DNA of 6,890 bases from JANMDR01 sp031376425 (GTDB lineage: Bacteria; Pseudomonadota; Gammaproteobacteria; Burkholderiales; Usitatibacteraceae), in assembly GCA_031376425.1 (NCBI GenBank), contig JANMDR010000257.1, forward strand, positions 1-6,890. Reading direction: 5' to 3'. How positions within the stretch are numbered: the first letter of the stretch is position 1; every line of letters begins with the position of its first letter. This document shows, piece by piece, positions 6,863 to 6,890 of this stretch. Under the pieces are notes generated by a model. The model worked only from the letters and a program-made list of their open reading frames with translations, was not told where the DNA came from and did no database searches. Both the position numbers and the translations under genes were made by a program.

Positions 6863-6890
6863 GTTGGAGACCACTCCCAAATAAAGGGGG
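6863..6890 (+). CRISPR. First direct repeat of a type VI-A CRISPR array, truncated by window end
   Basis: The last 28 bases start GTTGGAGACCAC, continue with TCCC, loop AAATAAA, and end GGGGG. This is the arrangement of Cas13a repeats. From memory, the Leptotrichia-type repeats contain GACCACCCC, an A-rich loop, and GAAGGGGACTAAAAC. CTCCC (6874-6878) pairs with GGGGG (6886-6890) as a 5-bp stem with one G-U pair, leaving a 7-base A-rich loop. Aligning to the 36-base Leptotrichia wadei repeat puts the start at 6863, with about 8 more bases expected beyond the edge. Its orientation puts the crRNA handle 5' of the spacer on the + strand, so the array should be transcribed in the same direction as cas13a. 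Only one incomplete copy is visible, so repetition is not shown. The same bases are also open in a +1 reading frame, so coding is the alternative. Confidence 0.75.

Overview
The window holds three genes and the start of what looks like a CRISPR array. Its main content is a minimal type VI-A CRISPR-Cas locus. A 1194-residue Cas13a (C2c2) RNA-guided RNase is encoded at 3226-6810 on the + strand. About 52 bases after its stop codon, the window's last 28 bases (6863-6890) match the 5' part of a Cas13a-type direct repeat, cut off by the window edge.

Layout: 1-292 is a non-coding, AT-rich stretch with small inverted and degenerate repeats. 293-907 and 909-2930 (both - strand) form a tightly coupled two-component operon: a membrane-bound PAS histidine kinase followed by a FixJ-like LuxR-family response regulator. 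2931-3225 is a divergent intergenic region with a good candidate promoter for the kinase operon and a weak one for cas13a. 3226-6810 is cas13a, 6811-6862 is the putative short leader, and 6863-6890 is the partial repeat.

Organism: the kinase/regulator pair has the architecture of the proteobacterial DctS/DctR and FixL/FixJ families. The Cas13a resembles, from memory, the Rhodobacter capsulatus-type Cas13a more than the Leptotrichia/Listeria/Lachnospiraceae forms. I infer a proteobacterium, possibly a betaproteobacterium, but nothing in the window fixes the taxon. Type VI-A is best known from Firmicutes and Fusobacteria, so a proteobacterial chromosomal setting is the less familiar case.

How the parts work together: Cas13a should process the array transcript into crRNAs, bind target RNA by spacer complementarity, and then cleave RNA through a composite active site formed by its two HEPN domains. 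Both R-x4-H motifs are intact (R462/H467 and R1042/H1047). No cas1, cas2 or accessory gene (csx27, csx28, WYL protein) is in the window. The two-component operon is probably host housekeeping DNA beside the insertion, although the shared intergenic region leaves room for regulatory cross-talk.
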